A stretch of DNA of 64,000 bases from Colimorpha sp045640985 (GCA_045640985.1 JAZUFZ010000026.1:1-64000); one strand, 5' to 3'; shown: positions 9,118-19,244, counted from the stretch's first letter. Translations and numbers: made by a program. The notes: a model not told the origin generated them from the letters alone.

Positions 9118-10195
9118 ATATCTTCATTAAACAAACCTCAACGTGCAAACGCTTATTGGTAGAGAATGGATAACGATAATCAAAATCACTAGCCATATCC
9201 AACATTTTCAGCATAAACGGCACCCCACAAGCTTGAGACTGTTCCACAAAACGTTTCCTGGACTCATCACTCATATCCAACAATTGGTGGGTCTGCACAT
9301 CATGCGCCACCAAAAGATTACGAATGTACTCACACAATCCTGTCAAAAAATATTGACCTCCAACCCCTCTACTCTGCACCCGGTTCCACAAAAGCATAGC
9401 TTGCTCAAAATTTCCTGTACGCATATAGCCAATTAACTCATAATAATCATTGAACCCTAAGATGTTCAAGGCTTCTGCACACCGTTCATGTTCAAGATTT
9501 CCACTACAGAAATTGACCATCTGATCAAATGTCGATAAAGCATCTCTCATTCCACCATCGGAATGCTGGGCTATCAAATTCAATGACTCCTTGTCAGCTT
9601 TTACACCTTCTTGATCAGCAACATATTGAAGTTGGTTTACAATATCCTCATTAGTTATACGCTTAAAATCAAAACACTGACAACGACTTAATATAGTGGG
9701 CATGATTTTATGCTTTTCAGTGGTGGCAAGGATAAATTTCACCCAACTTGGCGGTTCTTCCAATGTTTTCAAGAAAGCATTGAATGCTGATGCCGACAAT
9801 TGGTGAACTTCATCTATGATATACACCTTATAACGCCCACTCTGTGGTGGAATTCTAACACCTTCAACCAAACTACGGATATCATCTACCGAATTATTAG
9901 AGGCCGCATCCAACTCAAATATATTCATAGAAGTTCCGTTATTGAAATCCTTACAGGAATCACACTCGTTGCAGGGCTCTCCATTTCTACTAACGGATTC
10001 ACAATTAATAGCCTTGGCAAAAATTCTTGCGCAGGTCGTTTTCCCCACACCACGAGGGCCACAAAACAGATAAGCTTGAGCCAACTGATTTGTCTGTATG
10101 GCATTTTTCAAAGTATCTGTTATATGACTTTGCCCGACAACCATATCAAATGTTGAGGGTCTGTATTTTCTTGCGGAAACTATAAAATTCTCCAT
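9083..10195 (-). CDS. dnaX: DNA polymerase III subunit gamma (dnaX N-terminal three domains)
   Basis: Clamp-loader ATPase that loads the sliding clamp at the replication fork. The 370 residues include Walker A GPRGVGKT at 46-53, zinc ligands C65, C75, C78 and C81, Walker B DEVH from 128, and SRC sensor 1. The ORF runs through domain III and stops at a TAA after SKAEQ. The remaining linker and tau domain continue in the next frame with a 41-base overlap (9083-9123). A product ending here would be a natural gamma subunit. Whether tau is made by programmed frameshifting, or this is a mutation or sequence error, cannot be decided from one sequence. Confidence 0.9.
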   Translation of the reverse strand: MENFIVSARKYRPSTFDMVVGQSHITDTLKNAIQTNQLAQAYLFCGPRGVGKTTCARIFAKAINCESVSRNGEPCNECDSCKDFNNGTSMNIFELDAASNNSVDDIRSLVEGVRIPPQSGRYKVYIIDEVHQLSASAFNAFLKTLEEPPSWVKFILATTEKHKIMPTILSRCQCFDFKRITNEDIVNQLQYVADQEGVKADKESLNLIAQHSDGGMRDALSTFDQMVNFCSGNLEHERCAEALNILGFNDYYELIGYMRTGNFEQAMLLWNRVQSRGVGGQYFLTGLCEYIRNLLVAHDVQTHQLLDMSDESRKRFVEQSQACGVPFMLKMLDMASDFDYRYPFSTNKRLHVEVCLMKICAIVRLSKAEQ

Positions 10196-10240
10196 AATGA
10201 TATTTTTTGTAATCTGTGATTTTTAAGGTTCATGAGGAGA

Positions 10241-10999
10241 TTATTGACATTCTCTAACCAACCTGACCGAAGCGCCATATCTGCGGGGAACAGATGTCGT
10301 AGTTGTTGTACGAGTATCGAATTTTAACACCACTGCAGTTTGTTCGTCACCATTAGTGGTGGTCCAATAATACCCTACTTCATGCCATTCCTGAGAATAT
10401 CCATCCCATTCATAACCTGCGGCTGGAAGAAATACAGCTCCAGCTATTTCCATACGCTTCCATAAAACTAAGCTATATATATTAACATCATAACTTTCAC
10501 CATAGGCAAACATAACATTATCCGGCTGAACCCAATTGTCCGGCAATAGCACCAAACCAGGAATACCATTTACCTTGGCCTTACCCCTTAACCGTTCTGC
10601 ATCAATTCGATTATATAAAAGATAATTCCATTCTTCTGCATTCAGCGTTCGCCATGTGTATATATCGCCATTTTGAATTGTATTATGAATGCCCCAATCA
10701 TACTGTGTACTATCAAGATCCCCTTCAGATGGCCCATAATCTGTATTCCGAGGGGACTTCAAATCGCCTTTCATATTTTGATAGCCACTGGTTGCCCACC
10801 CAAAATCACAATAACCCTGAGGTCTCTGCTCTTCGTATTGATAATTGAGGAATGTCCACTGATTTTTCGCCGGGAGATAACAAAGATTACCTTGAGAGAA
10901 AGCTACTATCTTATCCGCACCTACAGAAAAGCACATATTGGGCTGCGCATTACACAGACACACAATACCCAATAACAGACACAATATTTTATATTTCAT
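10241..10999 (-). CDS. Secreted FISUMP-like protein
   Basis: 252 residues with a signal peptide (cleavage near NAQ, residue 19). It resembles a Bacteroidales secreted family related to the Fibrobacter succinogenes major paralogous domain: an FSQGNL motif at the start, WGIHNTI and WRTLNAEEW in the middle, VLLPDNW, then GYYWTTT and a final RRYGASVRLVREC. The function is unknown; such proteins are thought to be surface or periplasmic. Its own promoter was not recognised. It lies between the transglutaminase-like genes (112-base gap) and dnaX (45-base gap). A C-terminal T9SS domain is not visible. Confidence 0.7.
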   Translation of the reverse strand: MKYKILCLLLGIVCLCNAQPNMCFSVGADKIVAFSQGNLCYLPAKNQWTFLNYQYEEQRPQGYCDFGWATSGYQNMKGDLKSPRNTDYGPSEGDLDSTQYDWGIHNTIQNGDIYTWRTLNAEEWNYLLYNRIDAERLRGKAKVNGIPGLVLLPDNWVQPDNVMFAYGESYDVNIYSLVLWKRMEIAGAVFLPAAGYEWDGYSQEWHEVGYYWTTTNGDEQTAVVLKFDTRTTTTTSVPRRYGASVRLVRECQ

Positions 11000-11111
11000 A
11001 CTTATTCTACTATTTTATTTATTTTGTGTTATTTATGTTTCTTTTTACTATCAAAATAAAGCATCCCTGCAGTCCAAAGAATAGCACATAACAATGCCCA
11101 TAAAGATGGTG

Positions 11112-12635
11112 TCATAATTCAAATGTTAATCTTGATGTATAATCCCAGATGTTCATTATCTGATAGAATGTCACCATATCTGATATTGTGATCATATCCT
11201 TTGCAATCACTAACCTACGCTGAATATCCAAAGTTTGACCTTTTTGAGTAATAGACACCTCAACCTTACCTAAACCTTCTTTACCAAAACTCTTTTTAAC
11301 TGAATTCAGCAACTTAACTCCTGCTGGTAGCTGGACCGTATAATGATAATTCTCATTAATGGGACGACATTTAACAGGAGCATCCCGATATGGGGTAATA
11401 TACTGAAACTTCACATTAAAACCACGTGGATCTACCGGAATAGTAAACATTGCATAATGGGAGGTAATAGTATCAGGATTAAAATCCAAAGTCTCAGTTA
11501 TGTCAATACTTTTCACTGCATCCTTTGCGGTATTTTCTAATCTCACATCCACACTGCTATTGTATGGATTTATACTATATGGTAAACCATCAATTGTTGT
11601 GTGAATACGGGTTCTTTGTGGGTCCACTATCACATAATGCTGATCTTCGTAAACCTGCAATGGCACATACCCCCAGTCAATTTCGGAATTTATTCCTGCA
11701 TAAGATAAAAGCGACTCTAAATAAGATACCTGAGACAACATGTCCGCGCAATTAGTTCTATACACCTGATCGGCATCAAGTCTATTGGGTAATATCAATG
11801 AAGTGTTTAGTTTGGCAATTGTCAAATTATCATTCACATAATTACGGATATCTTTTATTGTTTGTGCCAAATCCTCCTTGATGAATTGCTGCGCAAACTG
11901 TTTTATTTCTTCATTACCAGAAATTGAGCTATGCTTTGGCAACAATCGTTCCATATCCTGCAAAGTGATATTCGAGAGATAAACATGAGGATACAAATCG
12001 TTATCATTTGGTAAATACTGACCCACATAACGTTTTGGTAAGTTGTAGGCGATTAACTGAAACGACCCTTTATCCCCGTATGTGTTATACTGTATTCTAT
12101 CCAAATTTTCCGGCTGGATAAAATATCGGTGTGACGGATCTGCATTCACAGTAAGTTCATATCGTTTGATGGGATAATCATCAACAAGATACAAATGTTC
12201 ATTAAGAAACCTATGCGAGTGAATGGTATAATCCAAAACTATTGTTCCTTCCAATTCTAATCCCGTGTGAACAATTACCATTTCTCGAATGCCATTATAT
12301 GTAGCACAATTTTCACATTGGGAAGGTAACTGTTGTATAAAAGCATTTGCCGGAGTTTCCACAATGGAGCCATCCGGGCGTACAAAATAACAATCATTGA
12401 TGGTCAAAACTTCATTTAACGGATCATATAGTATAAATGTTTCCCCATTAGTAGCGTATGCTGTCATAGCTCTATTGGCATGCAGAACCAACTCCTTATG
12501 AAATCTATAATCCATAGAGCCATCTGCATTAATGGTGTAAGAATGACGTATCAATTTATATTCTGCGTCAGGCTGTTGTGCGAACACAAATAGTGTTAAA
12601 GAGAGAAACAGACTGAGAAATGATATTCTTTTCAT
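11112..12635 (-). CDS. Secreted DUF3857 / transglutaminase-like protein
   Basis: 507 residues, signal peptide ending near residue 19. The N-terminal half is a beta-rich DUF3857-like region. The middle has a transglutaminase-like core with candidate Cys in RTNCADML and candidate His-Asp in DQHYVIVDP. The C-terminal part is another beta domain. It is shorter than, and only distantly similar to, the neighbour at 12648-14540, from which it is separated by 12 bases; the two look like diverged tandem relatives. Substrate and activity are unknown, and the Cys-His-Asp assignment is inference from spacing. Confidence 0.72.
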   Translation of the reverse strand: MKRISFLSLFLSLTLFVFAQQPDAEYKLIRHSYTINADGSMDYRFHKELVLHANRAMTAYATNGETFILYDPLNEVLTINDCYFVRPDGSIVETPANAFIQQLPSQCENCATYNGIREMVIVHTGLELEGTIVLDYTIHSHRFLNEHLYLVDDYPIKRYELTVNADPSHRYFIQPENLDRIQYNTYGDKGSFQLIAYNLPKRYVGQYLPNDNDLYPHVYLSNITLQDMERLLPKHSSISGNEEIKQFAQQFIKEDLAQTIKDIRNYVNDNLTIAKLNTSLILPNRLDADQVYRTNCADMLSQVSYLESLLSYAGINSEIDWGYVPLQVYEDQHYVIVDPQRTRIHTTIDGLPYSINPYNSSVDVRLENTAKDAVKSIDITETLDFNPDTITSHYAMFTIPVDPRGFNVKFQYITPYRDAPVKCRPINENYHYTVQLPAGVKLLNSVKKSFGKEGLGKVEVSITQKGQTLDIQRRLVIAKDMITISDMVTFYQIMNIWDYTSRLTFEL

Positions 12636-12647
12636 AATATGAATTTC

Positions 12648-14540
12648 TTATTTTGTAATAGTAATATATCTGTTCATATTTTCTTTCTGGGAATTTACCG
12701 CATTACGGAAAGCAGGCCAATCCGCAGCTTCGTAAACTCGTTTGTTAAGACTGACACGTTGATTGAAAATAAAAATATTTTCATCAAGTGCATAACTACT
12801 CTGGAATGATGCTGCAGAATCATTGTATATAACATCCTTAGGAAAATCCTTAGCTTTAGTATAGCCTTTCGGTAATGTGATAGTTTCATTCACCTCAACC
12901 AGACGCGAACATGCATCAGCAAATGGATATTGGCGTTCTAACTGATCTGTATTCATATACAGATGACCCATGGCTCGACTGAATATGCCTCTTGCACTAA
13001 ATGGAACAAAAACCAGTTCTTTATTAGATGCAATTGCATAATGAGGAATCTTGAATGAATATGTAATTGTTATCGGCTGCTGTAAGTATTCTTCGGGATT
13101 TGTATGTTGTAATTCTATCAATTGAGCTGACGGATCTATCTTGCGAAGTTCTTGATGTAAATTATTGAACCATTCAGATTTCTGAGAACTGAATACCCGC
13201 CTTACTGCAGCATCACTCTGACCTTCAGCTGTAATTGAAAGTGTAGAAATTAAATTCCCTTCTTTATCAATACTACTAATAGCATAAACTTTAATATAAT
13301 GATCTTCTGCTGGTGAAATTGGCGTTTCTTGTAAATCACAACCCTCTGGCGTACCTGGTAAATACCCTTGCTGTTGTTCTGCACTCGACCACAATTCACG
13401 CACATTAGGTACCCACGTAGGATCTAATGGCTGAAGGGTTCCATCTTTCCGCTGAACAACGGCAACACAATGATTAAATTGATCTGCTGGTATGCGGTCA
13501 ATTCTTTCGTGAGCCATTGTCATGGCTGGATATGCAACAAATCCAGCAGCCCGTAACATGGCTATTAATAGACTTGCTTTATCCTTGCACACACCACAAC
13601 GATCAGTATAATTCATTTGTGCGTTATGCAAGGTAAATCCTTCACCTGTTCCCATTGATATACCTGCATATCTCATATTGTCAGCGACCCAATGGGTTAA
13701 TATACTGATACTATCAAGTTCATTCTTTGCGTTCACTAACAGTTCGCTTACTTTTGATGACAATTCCGGTGTTGAAACAAAACTACCGTATGTTTCATTT
13801 ACGCCATAAAACCAACGCGACTTTGTTTCCCAATCAGGGCTGGTTGAAAGTAATAACTTACACTGAACATCATTATCGGCCACCATGTTGGATTCATGTT
13901 TTATTGGCTCGATATTCTGTTTTGTGAAAGTATAACGAACCATCTCCCCTAAATCCACAGAATCAACTATGAGTTCACCATTATATACTTTGTATTGTAT
14001 ATTCTTAGACTTGAGCAGTTCCAACTGATACACCTTCTTTTCAATAGGAAGTTCACTCCAAAATGGAACGATATCATAGAAATGCCCCCTCATCGGTGGA
14101 ATATATTTACTATCATCACCCAGAAGTGCATAAGTAAAACCTTTACGATAAGTAGTATATTCAATCTCATCACCAGGGTTCAGGTGACCGATCAAAAGCA
14201 TTTTCTGACTTGCTCCCCAATATATCAATCGCGCTGGAGCCACGTAATCATATATAGAATCAATGTCGATCGTGATGGGCTCAGCTATGCCTTTCCTATA
14301 CAACAACACCTCCTTAAATTCAACATACGCCGATTGTGGGTCATAATCAAGTTTGAAATTTGCATATTCTTTACATCCTTGATAATCCAACACACGTATT
14401 CTCTGGTGGTTATACACATGACTAAGTCCACTTTCCTCCATCTTCACAGATGTTGAATCATAAACCACACGTGCATGTTGTGCCTCAACATAGTTGAAAA
14501 TCAATACAAAGGTACCTATTATGGTTAATATTTTTTTCAT
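12648..14540 (-). CDS. Secreted DUF3857 / transglutaminase-like protein
   Basis: 630 residues with a signal peptide (cleavage near residue 20). DUF3857-like domain over about 30-270, then a transglutaminase-like core with a clear Cys-His-Asp triad: Cys in DRCGVCKDKASLL, His in NHCVAVV and Asp in LDPTW. A beta-rich C-terminal region follows. Proteins of this layout are common in Bacteroidota envelopes and polysaccharide-related loci, but no substrate is established. The DUF4105 gene ends 6 bases upstream, so these genes form one unit with it and the MscS channel. Confidence 0.82.
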   Translation of the reverse strand: MKKILTIIGTFVLIFNYVEAQHARVVYDSTSVKMEESGLSHVYNHQRIRVLDYQGCKEYANFKLDYDPQSAYVEFKEVLLYRKGIAEPITIDIDSIYDYVAPARLIYWGASQKMLLIGHLNPGDEIEYTTYRKGFTYALLGDDSKYIPPMRGHFYDIVPFWSELPIEKKVYQLELLKSKNIQYKVYNGELIVDSVDLGEMVRYTFTKQNIEPIKHESNMVADNDVQCKLLLSTSPDWETKSRWFYGVNETYGSFVSTPELSSKVSELLVNAKNELDSISILTHWVADNMRYAGISMGTGEGFTLHNAQMNYTDRCGVCKDKASLLIAMLRAAGFVAYPAMTMAHERIDRIPADQFNHCVAVVQRKDGTLQPLDPTWVPNVRELWSSAEQQQGYLPGTPEGCDLQETPISPAEDHYIKVYAISSIDKEGNLISTLSITAEGQSDAAVRRVFSSQKSEWFNNLHQELRKIDPSAQLIELQHTNPEEYLQQPITITYSFKIPHYAIASNKELVFVPFSARGIFSRAMGHLYMNTDQLERQYPFADACSRLVEVNETITLPKGYTKAKDFPKDVIYNDSAASFQSSYALDENIFIFNQRVSLNKRVYEAADWPAFRNAVNSQKENMNRYITITK

Positions 14541-14546
14541 ATATAA

Positions 14547-15710
14547 TTATTTAATGAGTCTGAACTTATCAAGAAGACGAACAAAAAGTAATAATGCAAT
14601 TGGTATTACTGCCTCGTTGAATTGTTGTGGTAGAAACCAACTGCCTGCAATTGTTAATATTAATAACATCATCTGAATGGCAATTACAACACGATTACTC
14701 TTACGTAACCGAATGGCGAAATACAAGAAAAGCGGACTGCACCATAGCAGGTTCAAATTTACCTTTGTGCAATAATGCTGAGAAAAGAACCATAAAAACA
14801 TTATTAATATGCTCATTAGACCAATTACCACAAAGATAATGATATCCATCCATTTCAAATTCCAGTTTTTTACCCAACCAATAATTGTAAAACTTAATAC
14901 TACAACAAAAAGACACCAGAAAGTAACCGTAGGTGATATACTTCGATGAAGAGGCGTTCTTGTTTCTTGCAGTATTTGCTGATGTGATTCAACAAGTGGC
15001 TGCCCACAATCGCTGAGTGTCAGCGTATCCAACTGATACATCATCAGGTTAGGAGAAAACATCTGTTCCATGGCAGTCGTTTTTTTATCACATCTGACCC
15101 CAAGAACCATATCTATTCCAAATCTCCACCATAAAAGGTTTTCTTCCGTACTTTGATATAGAATGTCACGAAACGACTCATTAGTTTCAATTTCCTGATT
15201 AGTAAAAGCACTCCTATGTATCAAGCTATTGGATACTACATCTCTTACTCTTGTAGCACAATTATCTTTAAAGAAATCATACTGATAATAACGATTCTCT
15301 GGAAGATTATTCCACTCAAGGAATACGAACATATTATTCAATTCCTGATTGGTAATATTCAATTTTTGCTCCCACACGGCACGACCTTCATATTGATATT
15401 CCATCATGAAACTTGCAAAAGAGGCTCTATCTATTCTATAATTAAGATACCCTTTGGCAAATTTCCAATAAAAATGGGGAACATCAAAATTGAATACACC
15501 ATAATTATATACAACATCTATATGCTGCTGAGGATCGCATATTCTAATAGCAGAATGTCCAAATGTCGTATAAAATTCATCACCAGGCCCACATGTCAGT
15601 ACTGAAGCAAATGCAGAATCGCCTAAATGAGGTACCGATGATGTTTGTGCGAAAATCGTATTTCCCCACAGTATCAATATACTTAACAGTATGACTTTTA
15701 TTCTTTTCAT
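14547..15710 (-). CDS. DUF4105 (Lnb N-terminal periplasmic) membrane protein
   Basis: 387 residues: signal peptide, a periplasmic DUF4105 domain (about 25-260) with the signature GPGDEFYTTFGHSAIRI and a YDFFKDNCATRVRD motif, then about four membrane helices at the C-terminus. The conserved His and Cys in those motifs suggest a cysteine peptidase-like fold, but the function is unproven. It starts 3 bases after the MscS stop and is followed by the two transglutaminase-like genes, so it likely acts in the same envelope process. Confidence 0.85.
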   Translation of the reverse strand: MKRIKVILLSILILWGNTIFAQTSSVPHLGDSAFASVLTCGPGDEFYTTFGHSAIRICDPQQHIDVVYNYGVFNFDVPHFYWKFAKGYLNYRIDRASFASFMMEYQYEGRAVWEQKLNITNQELNNMFVFLEWNNLPENRYYQYDFFKDNCATRVRDVVSNSLIHRSAFTNQEIETNESFRDILYQSTEENLLWWRFGIDMVLGVRCDKKTTAMEQMFSPNLMMYQLDTLTLSDCGQPLVESHQQILQETRTPLHRSISPTVTFWCLFVVVLSFTIIGWVKNWNLKWMDIIIFVVIGLMSILIMFLWFFSQHYCTKVNLNLLWCSPLFLYFAIRLRKSNRVVIAIQMMLLILTIAGSWFLPQQFNEAVIPIALLLFVRLLDKFRLIK

Positions 15711-15713
15711 ATA

Positions 15714-16703
15714 TTACTTATCTGTGTGAATCTGAACCTGCGGAAATGGAATTTCAATTCCTTCTTCTTTGAATTTATTATAAATATTTTCACGAATGTG
15801 TTCCCACAATTTCCAATAATCTTCTACGGTTGTCCATAACCACAAGGTTAAATCAACCGAACTCTCACCTAAGTTAGATACTGCAACGTTAGGTTGCTTA
15901 GGCTCTTTTAGAATTAAGGGATCATTATTAATCACATCCCATAATGCAGCTTTTGCTTTGTCTAAATCAGTTCCATAAGCAACAGAAGCCACCACGTCAA
16001 GACGCAGAATAGGTTCATGAGTATGATTAATCAGTGACTTTGTCGCCAATTCATTATTAGGAACAATAATGGTTCTTCCGTTGAATGGTCGGATAATGGT
16101 ATGGAAGATTCTAATATCTTTCACATACCCTTTGTACGTTCCGCATTCGATATAATCATCTACACGGAAGGGTTTCATCAAAAGGATGATAACACCACTT
16201 GCGAAATTCTGGAGAGTTCCTTGCAAAGCCATACCTACGGCCAGACCTGCAGCACCAAGAATTGCAATAAAAGACGTAGCTTTGATTCCGATGATATCCA
16301 TCACCATGATAACCAAAAGAATCTTTATGATTACATCTACCAGCGATGTAAGAAATCCTTTAAGTGAAGCATCAAATTTCTGACGTTCCATCAATCGGGT
16401 CAAGGCTTTCTTGAGTGTTTTGGTCAATTTCAAACCTATCCACAGAACCAATACAGCCCCTATCAACTTGGGTACAAAGGAAACAGCAATATCAGCCAAT
16501 GATGATAATGCATCTTTCAAAATTGTATTCTCTCCTGTTACAATACCTTTTATATCAGCTATATTCATATTTGTAATAGTATCTTTCAAGGTACAATTGA
16601 TGCTATCTATTGCGGTAAGAGCCTTTGTGGCTTCATCCATAGTATCTGCTACATTTTCCTGTGCGGCAGCGGCAGCTAAAAGCGCGGTATTATCGTCCAA
16701 CAT
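15714..16703 (-). CDS. Small-conductance mechanosensitive channel (MscS family)
   Basis: Releases solutes on membrane tension during hypo-osmotic shock. 329 residues: an N-terminal stretch, three membrane helices, a pore helix with the Gly/Ala-rich segment GAAGLAVGMALQGTLQNFASG typical of MscS TM3, and the C-terminal cytoplasmic beta/alpha vestibule. I chose the ATG at 16703; the possible GTG at 16739 lies inside the terminator hairpin of the preceding gene and is unlikely. It heads the operon with DUF4105 and transglutaminase-like genes. Confidence 0.92.
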   Translation of the reverse strand: MLDDNTALLAAAAAQENVADTMDEATKALTAIDSINCTLKDTITNMNIADIKGIVTGENTILKDALSSLADIAVSFVPKLIGAVLVLWIGLKLTKTLKKALTRLMERQKFDASLKGFLTSLVDVIIKILLVIMVMDIIGIKATSFIAILGAAGLAVGMALQGTLQNFASGVIILLMKPFRVDDYIECGTYKGYVKDIRIFHTIIRPFNGRTIIVPNNELATKSLINHTHEPILRLDVVASVAYGTDLDKAKAALWDVINNDPLILKEPKQPNVAVSNLGESSVDLTLWLWTTVEDYWKLWEHIRENIYNKFKEEGIEIPFPQVQIHTDK

Positions 16704-16726
16704 TATTTTTGTATATTTATTTTTTG

Positions 16727-16760
16727 AAAAAGCCGACACTCACGAAAGCATCGGCTTTTT
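16727..16760 (-). terminator. Rho-independent terminator after the DUF1015 gene
   Basis: AAAAAGCCGA (16727-16736) pairs with TCGGCTTTTT (16751-16760) around a 14-base loop. On the minus strand the stem is followed by a T run, 26 bases after the DUF1015 stop. Because the A and T runs are symmetric it could work in both directions. Confidence 0.8.
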
Positions 16761-16785
16761 ACACTTTATTTTTATTATGATGCCA

Positions 16786-18039
16786 TTATGCTAATTCATG
16801 GATTACAAGACCTGAACGAAGCTTTGGTTCAAACCAAGTAGTCTTAGGAGGCATAATATTGCCAGTATCTGCAATATCGATAATTTGTTTCATTGATACT
16901 GGATAGAGCGCAAATGCAACCTGCATTTCACCACTATCAACACGACGTTTCAATTCACCCAAACCGCGGATACCACCAACAAAATCTATACGTTTATCTG
17001 TGCGAAGATCCTTAATTCCCAAAATCTTATCCAAAACATGGTCTGACAGAATCTTAACATCCAGAACTCCGATAGGATCATTATCATCATACTTACCAGC
17101 CTTAGCGGTCATCTTATACCAGTGACCATCAAGGTACATGCTATGTTCGTGAAGTTTGGTCGGTTTGTAGATTTCCGTACCCATATCTTCAACAACATAA
17201 GCATTATTCAAGGCATTGATGAACTGTTCTTTAGTAAGTCCATTCAAGTCTTTTACTACACGGTTGTAGTCAATAACATTCAACTGGTTATCTGGGAATA
17301 TTACCGTCATGAAATAGTTATATTCTTCCTTGCCAGTATGAGCGGGGTTATGCTCTTTCTTTTCTTGACCAACAAGTGCGGCTGCAGCACTGCGGTGGTG
17401 ACCATCAGCAATATACATAGCAGGAACCTGTTTATCAAAGATATCAACGAGTTCTGCGATAGTAGCTTTGTCATCAATTACCCAGAAACGATGACCGAAG
17501 CCGTCTTCTTTTGCCACGAAATCATAAATGGGCTTTTCTTTCACGATATTAGCAACGATTTCGTCAATACGGGCGATTGCTGGATATGCAAAGAATACTG
17601 GTTCAACATTAGCATTGGTAATACGTACATGACGCATACGATCCTCTTCTTTGTCTTTACGAGTAAGTTCGTGTTTCTTGATTACCTTGTTGATGTAATC
17701 CTCACTATATGCGCAAGCAACGATACCATATTGCCATTTCTTGAGATCCATGCTCTGAGCATAGATATAAAGCTTTTCTTCCTGATCTTGTACTAACCAG
17801 CCGTAATCTTTGAAAGCATTATAGTTCTTTACAACCTGCAAATATACCTCAGGGTCTGTATCTTTAATACCTTCTTGAAGGTCAATTTCGGCCTTCGTTA
17901 CATGAAGCAGGCTATAGGGATTGCCTTCGCATTCTTTACGAGCTTCTTCTGTGTTCAATACGTCGTATGGGCGTGAAGCCAATTTCTCTACGATATCAAC
18001 TGGAGGGCGGAAACCCTTAAATGGTTTTATAACACTCAT
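16786..18039 (-). CDS. DUF1015 family protein
   Basis: 417 residues with the family signature at the start (IKPFKGFRPP, SRPYDVLNTEEAR) and the YIADGHHRSAAA motif in the middle. DUF1015 is widespread in bacteria; it has been described as a putative HTH-containing or kinase-like protein but has no settled function. It follows gcvT by 46 bases and ends at a strong terminator, so gcvT and this gene probably form one transcript. No defects seen. Confidence 0.92.
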   Translation of the reverse strand: MSVIKPFKGFRPPVDIVEKLASRPYDVLNTEEARKECEGNPYSLLHVTKAEIDLQEGIKDTDPEVYLQVVKNYNAFKDYGWLVQDQEEKLYIYAQSMDLKKWQYGIVACAYSEDYINKVIKKHELTRKDKEEDRMRHVRITNANVEPVFFAYPAIARIDEIVANIVKEKPIYDFVAKEDGFGHRFWVIDDKATIAELVDIFDKQVPAMYIADGHHRSAAAALVGQEKKEHNPAHTGKEEYNYFMTVIFPDNQLNVIDYNRVVKDLNGLTKEQFINALNNAYVVEDMGTEIYKPTKLHEHSMYLDGHWYKMTAKAGKYDDNDPIGVLDVKILSDHVLDKILGIKDLRTDKRIDFVGGIRGLGELKRRVDSGEMQVAFALYPVSMKQIIDIADTGNIMPPKTTWFEPKLRSGLVIHELA

Positions 18040-18085
18040 GATGTTTCGTTTTTATTTGAATGAAAATTAGAATTTCGTATAATGA

Positions 18086-19192
18086 TTAACCTTCATAGAA
18101 AGGCATCTTAACAACAACGGCCTTGGTAAGTTTTTCTCTAATCTTGATATAGATTTCGGTTCCGACCTTGCCATATTCAGCTTTTACCAAAGCTGTACCG
18201 ATGTTCTTGCCTGTTGATGGAGATGGGCTACCAGAACGGACTTCACCGATTTTGTTACCTTCTGCATCACATACTTCATAGCCATTGCGTGCAATACCAC
18301 GATCCACCATCTCAAAACCTGCAATTTTACGTTTCAGACCGGCAGCCTTCTGTGTGAGGAAGAGGTCTTTGTTGATAAAGTTATTGTTTTCAGCTTTCAG
18401 TTTGGTAATCCAAGCCAATGGAGCTTCGAGTGGGCTGATAGTATCATCCATTTCGTGACCATAGAGGCAGAAACCTTTTTCAAGACGAAGGGTGTCACGG
18501 CAGCCAAGACCAGCAGGTTTAATATCAAATTCCTTACCTGCTTCGAATACTGCATCCCAAACTTTCTTTGCGTAAGCTACAGGAATATAAATTTCGCATC
18601 CGCCAGCACCAGTATAACCGGTAGTTGAAAGAATAATATTTTCAACGCCTGCAAAAGTAATGATCTGGAAAGTATAATATTCCATATCAACGATGTTTGC
18701 GCTGGTCAATTTCTGCATTGCCTTCAATGCATTGGGACCTTGAACTGCGAGCTGTGCCCACTGCTCACTCTCATTCATAAAATCAACACCGAGAGTCATG
18801 CCCATCTTGTCAGCAATCTGACTCATCCATGCCCAGTCCTTATCAATGTTAGCTGCATTGGGAACCATGAAATATTCATCATCAGCCACGCGGTAAACAA
18901 GCATATCATCAACAATACCACCTTGGCCATTAGGCAGACAGGTATATTGAACCTTACCATCAGTAAGTGCTTCAACATCATTTACAGTACAATACTGCAT
19001 AAATTTCTTTGCCATAGGGCCTTTGGCGCGGAATTCTCCCATGTGGGAAACATCAAATACGCCTACGTTGTTTCTTACGTTGTGGTGTTCTGCTTGGAGA
19101 CCTTCATACTGAATAGGCATGTTATAGCCTGCAAATTCAGCCATTTTTGCACCTAATGCGATGTGTAAATCGGTGTACGGAGTGGTTTTCAT
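18086..19192 (-). CDS. gcvT: Glycine cleavage system aminomethyltransferase (T protein)
   Basis: Transfers the aminomethyl group from lipoylated H protein to tetrahydrofolate, releasing ammonia. 368 residues, normal length. The N-terminal folate-binding domain has HNVRNNVGVFDVSHMGE, and the middle shows GYTGAGGCEIYIP and a GLGCRDTLRLEKG motif, all typical of GcvT. The C-terminal barrel ends in VVKMPFYEG. Other gcv genes are not in the window. It sits alone with DUF1015 downstream. Confidence 0.97.
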   Translation of the reverse strand: MKTTPYTDLHIALGAKMAEFAGYNMPIQYEGLQAEHHNVRNNVGVFDVSHMGEFRAKGPMAKKFMQYCTVNDVEALTDGKVQYTCLPNGQGGIVDDMLVYRVADDEYFMVPNAANIDKDWAWMSQIADKMGMTLGVDFMNESEQWAQLAVQGPNALKAMQKLTSANIVDMEYYTFQIITFAGVENIILSTTGYTGAGGCEIYIPVAYAKKVWDAVFEAGKEFDIKPAGLGCRDTLRLEKGFCLYGHEMDDTISPLEAPLAWITKLKAENNNFINKDLFLTQKAAGLKRKIAGFEMVDRGIARNGYEVCDAEGNKIGEVRSGSPSPSTGKNIGTALVKAEYGKVGTEIYIKIREKLTKAVVVKMPFYEG

Positions 19193-19244
19193 TATTATAA
19201 GTTTTTTGTGATTATTATATTATTTTCTTTAATTTAATTTCTGA

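Noticed and set aside
16704..16739. Longer MscS start with GTG at 16739
   Set aside because: Lies within the terminator hairpin of the DUF1015 gene.
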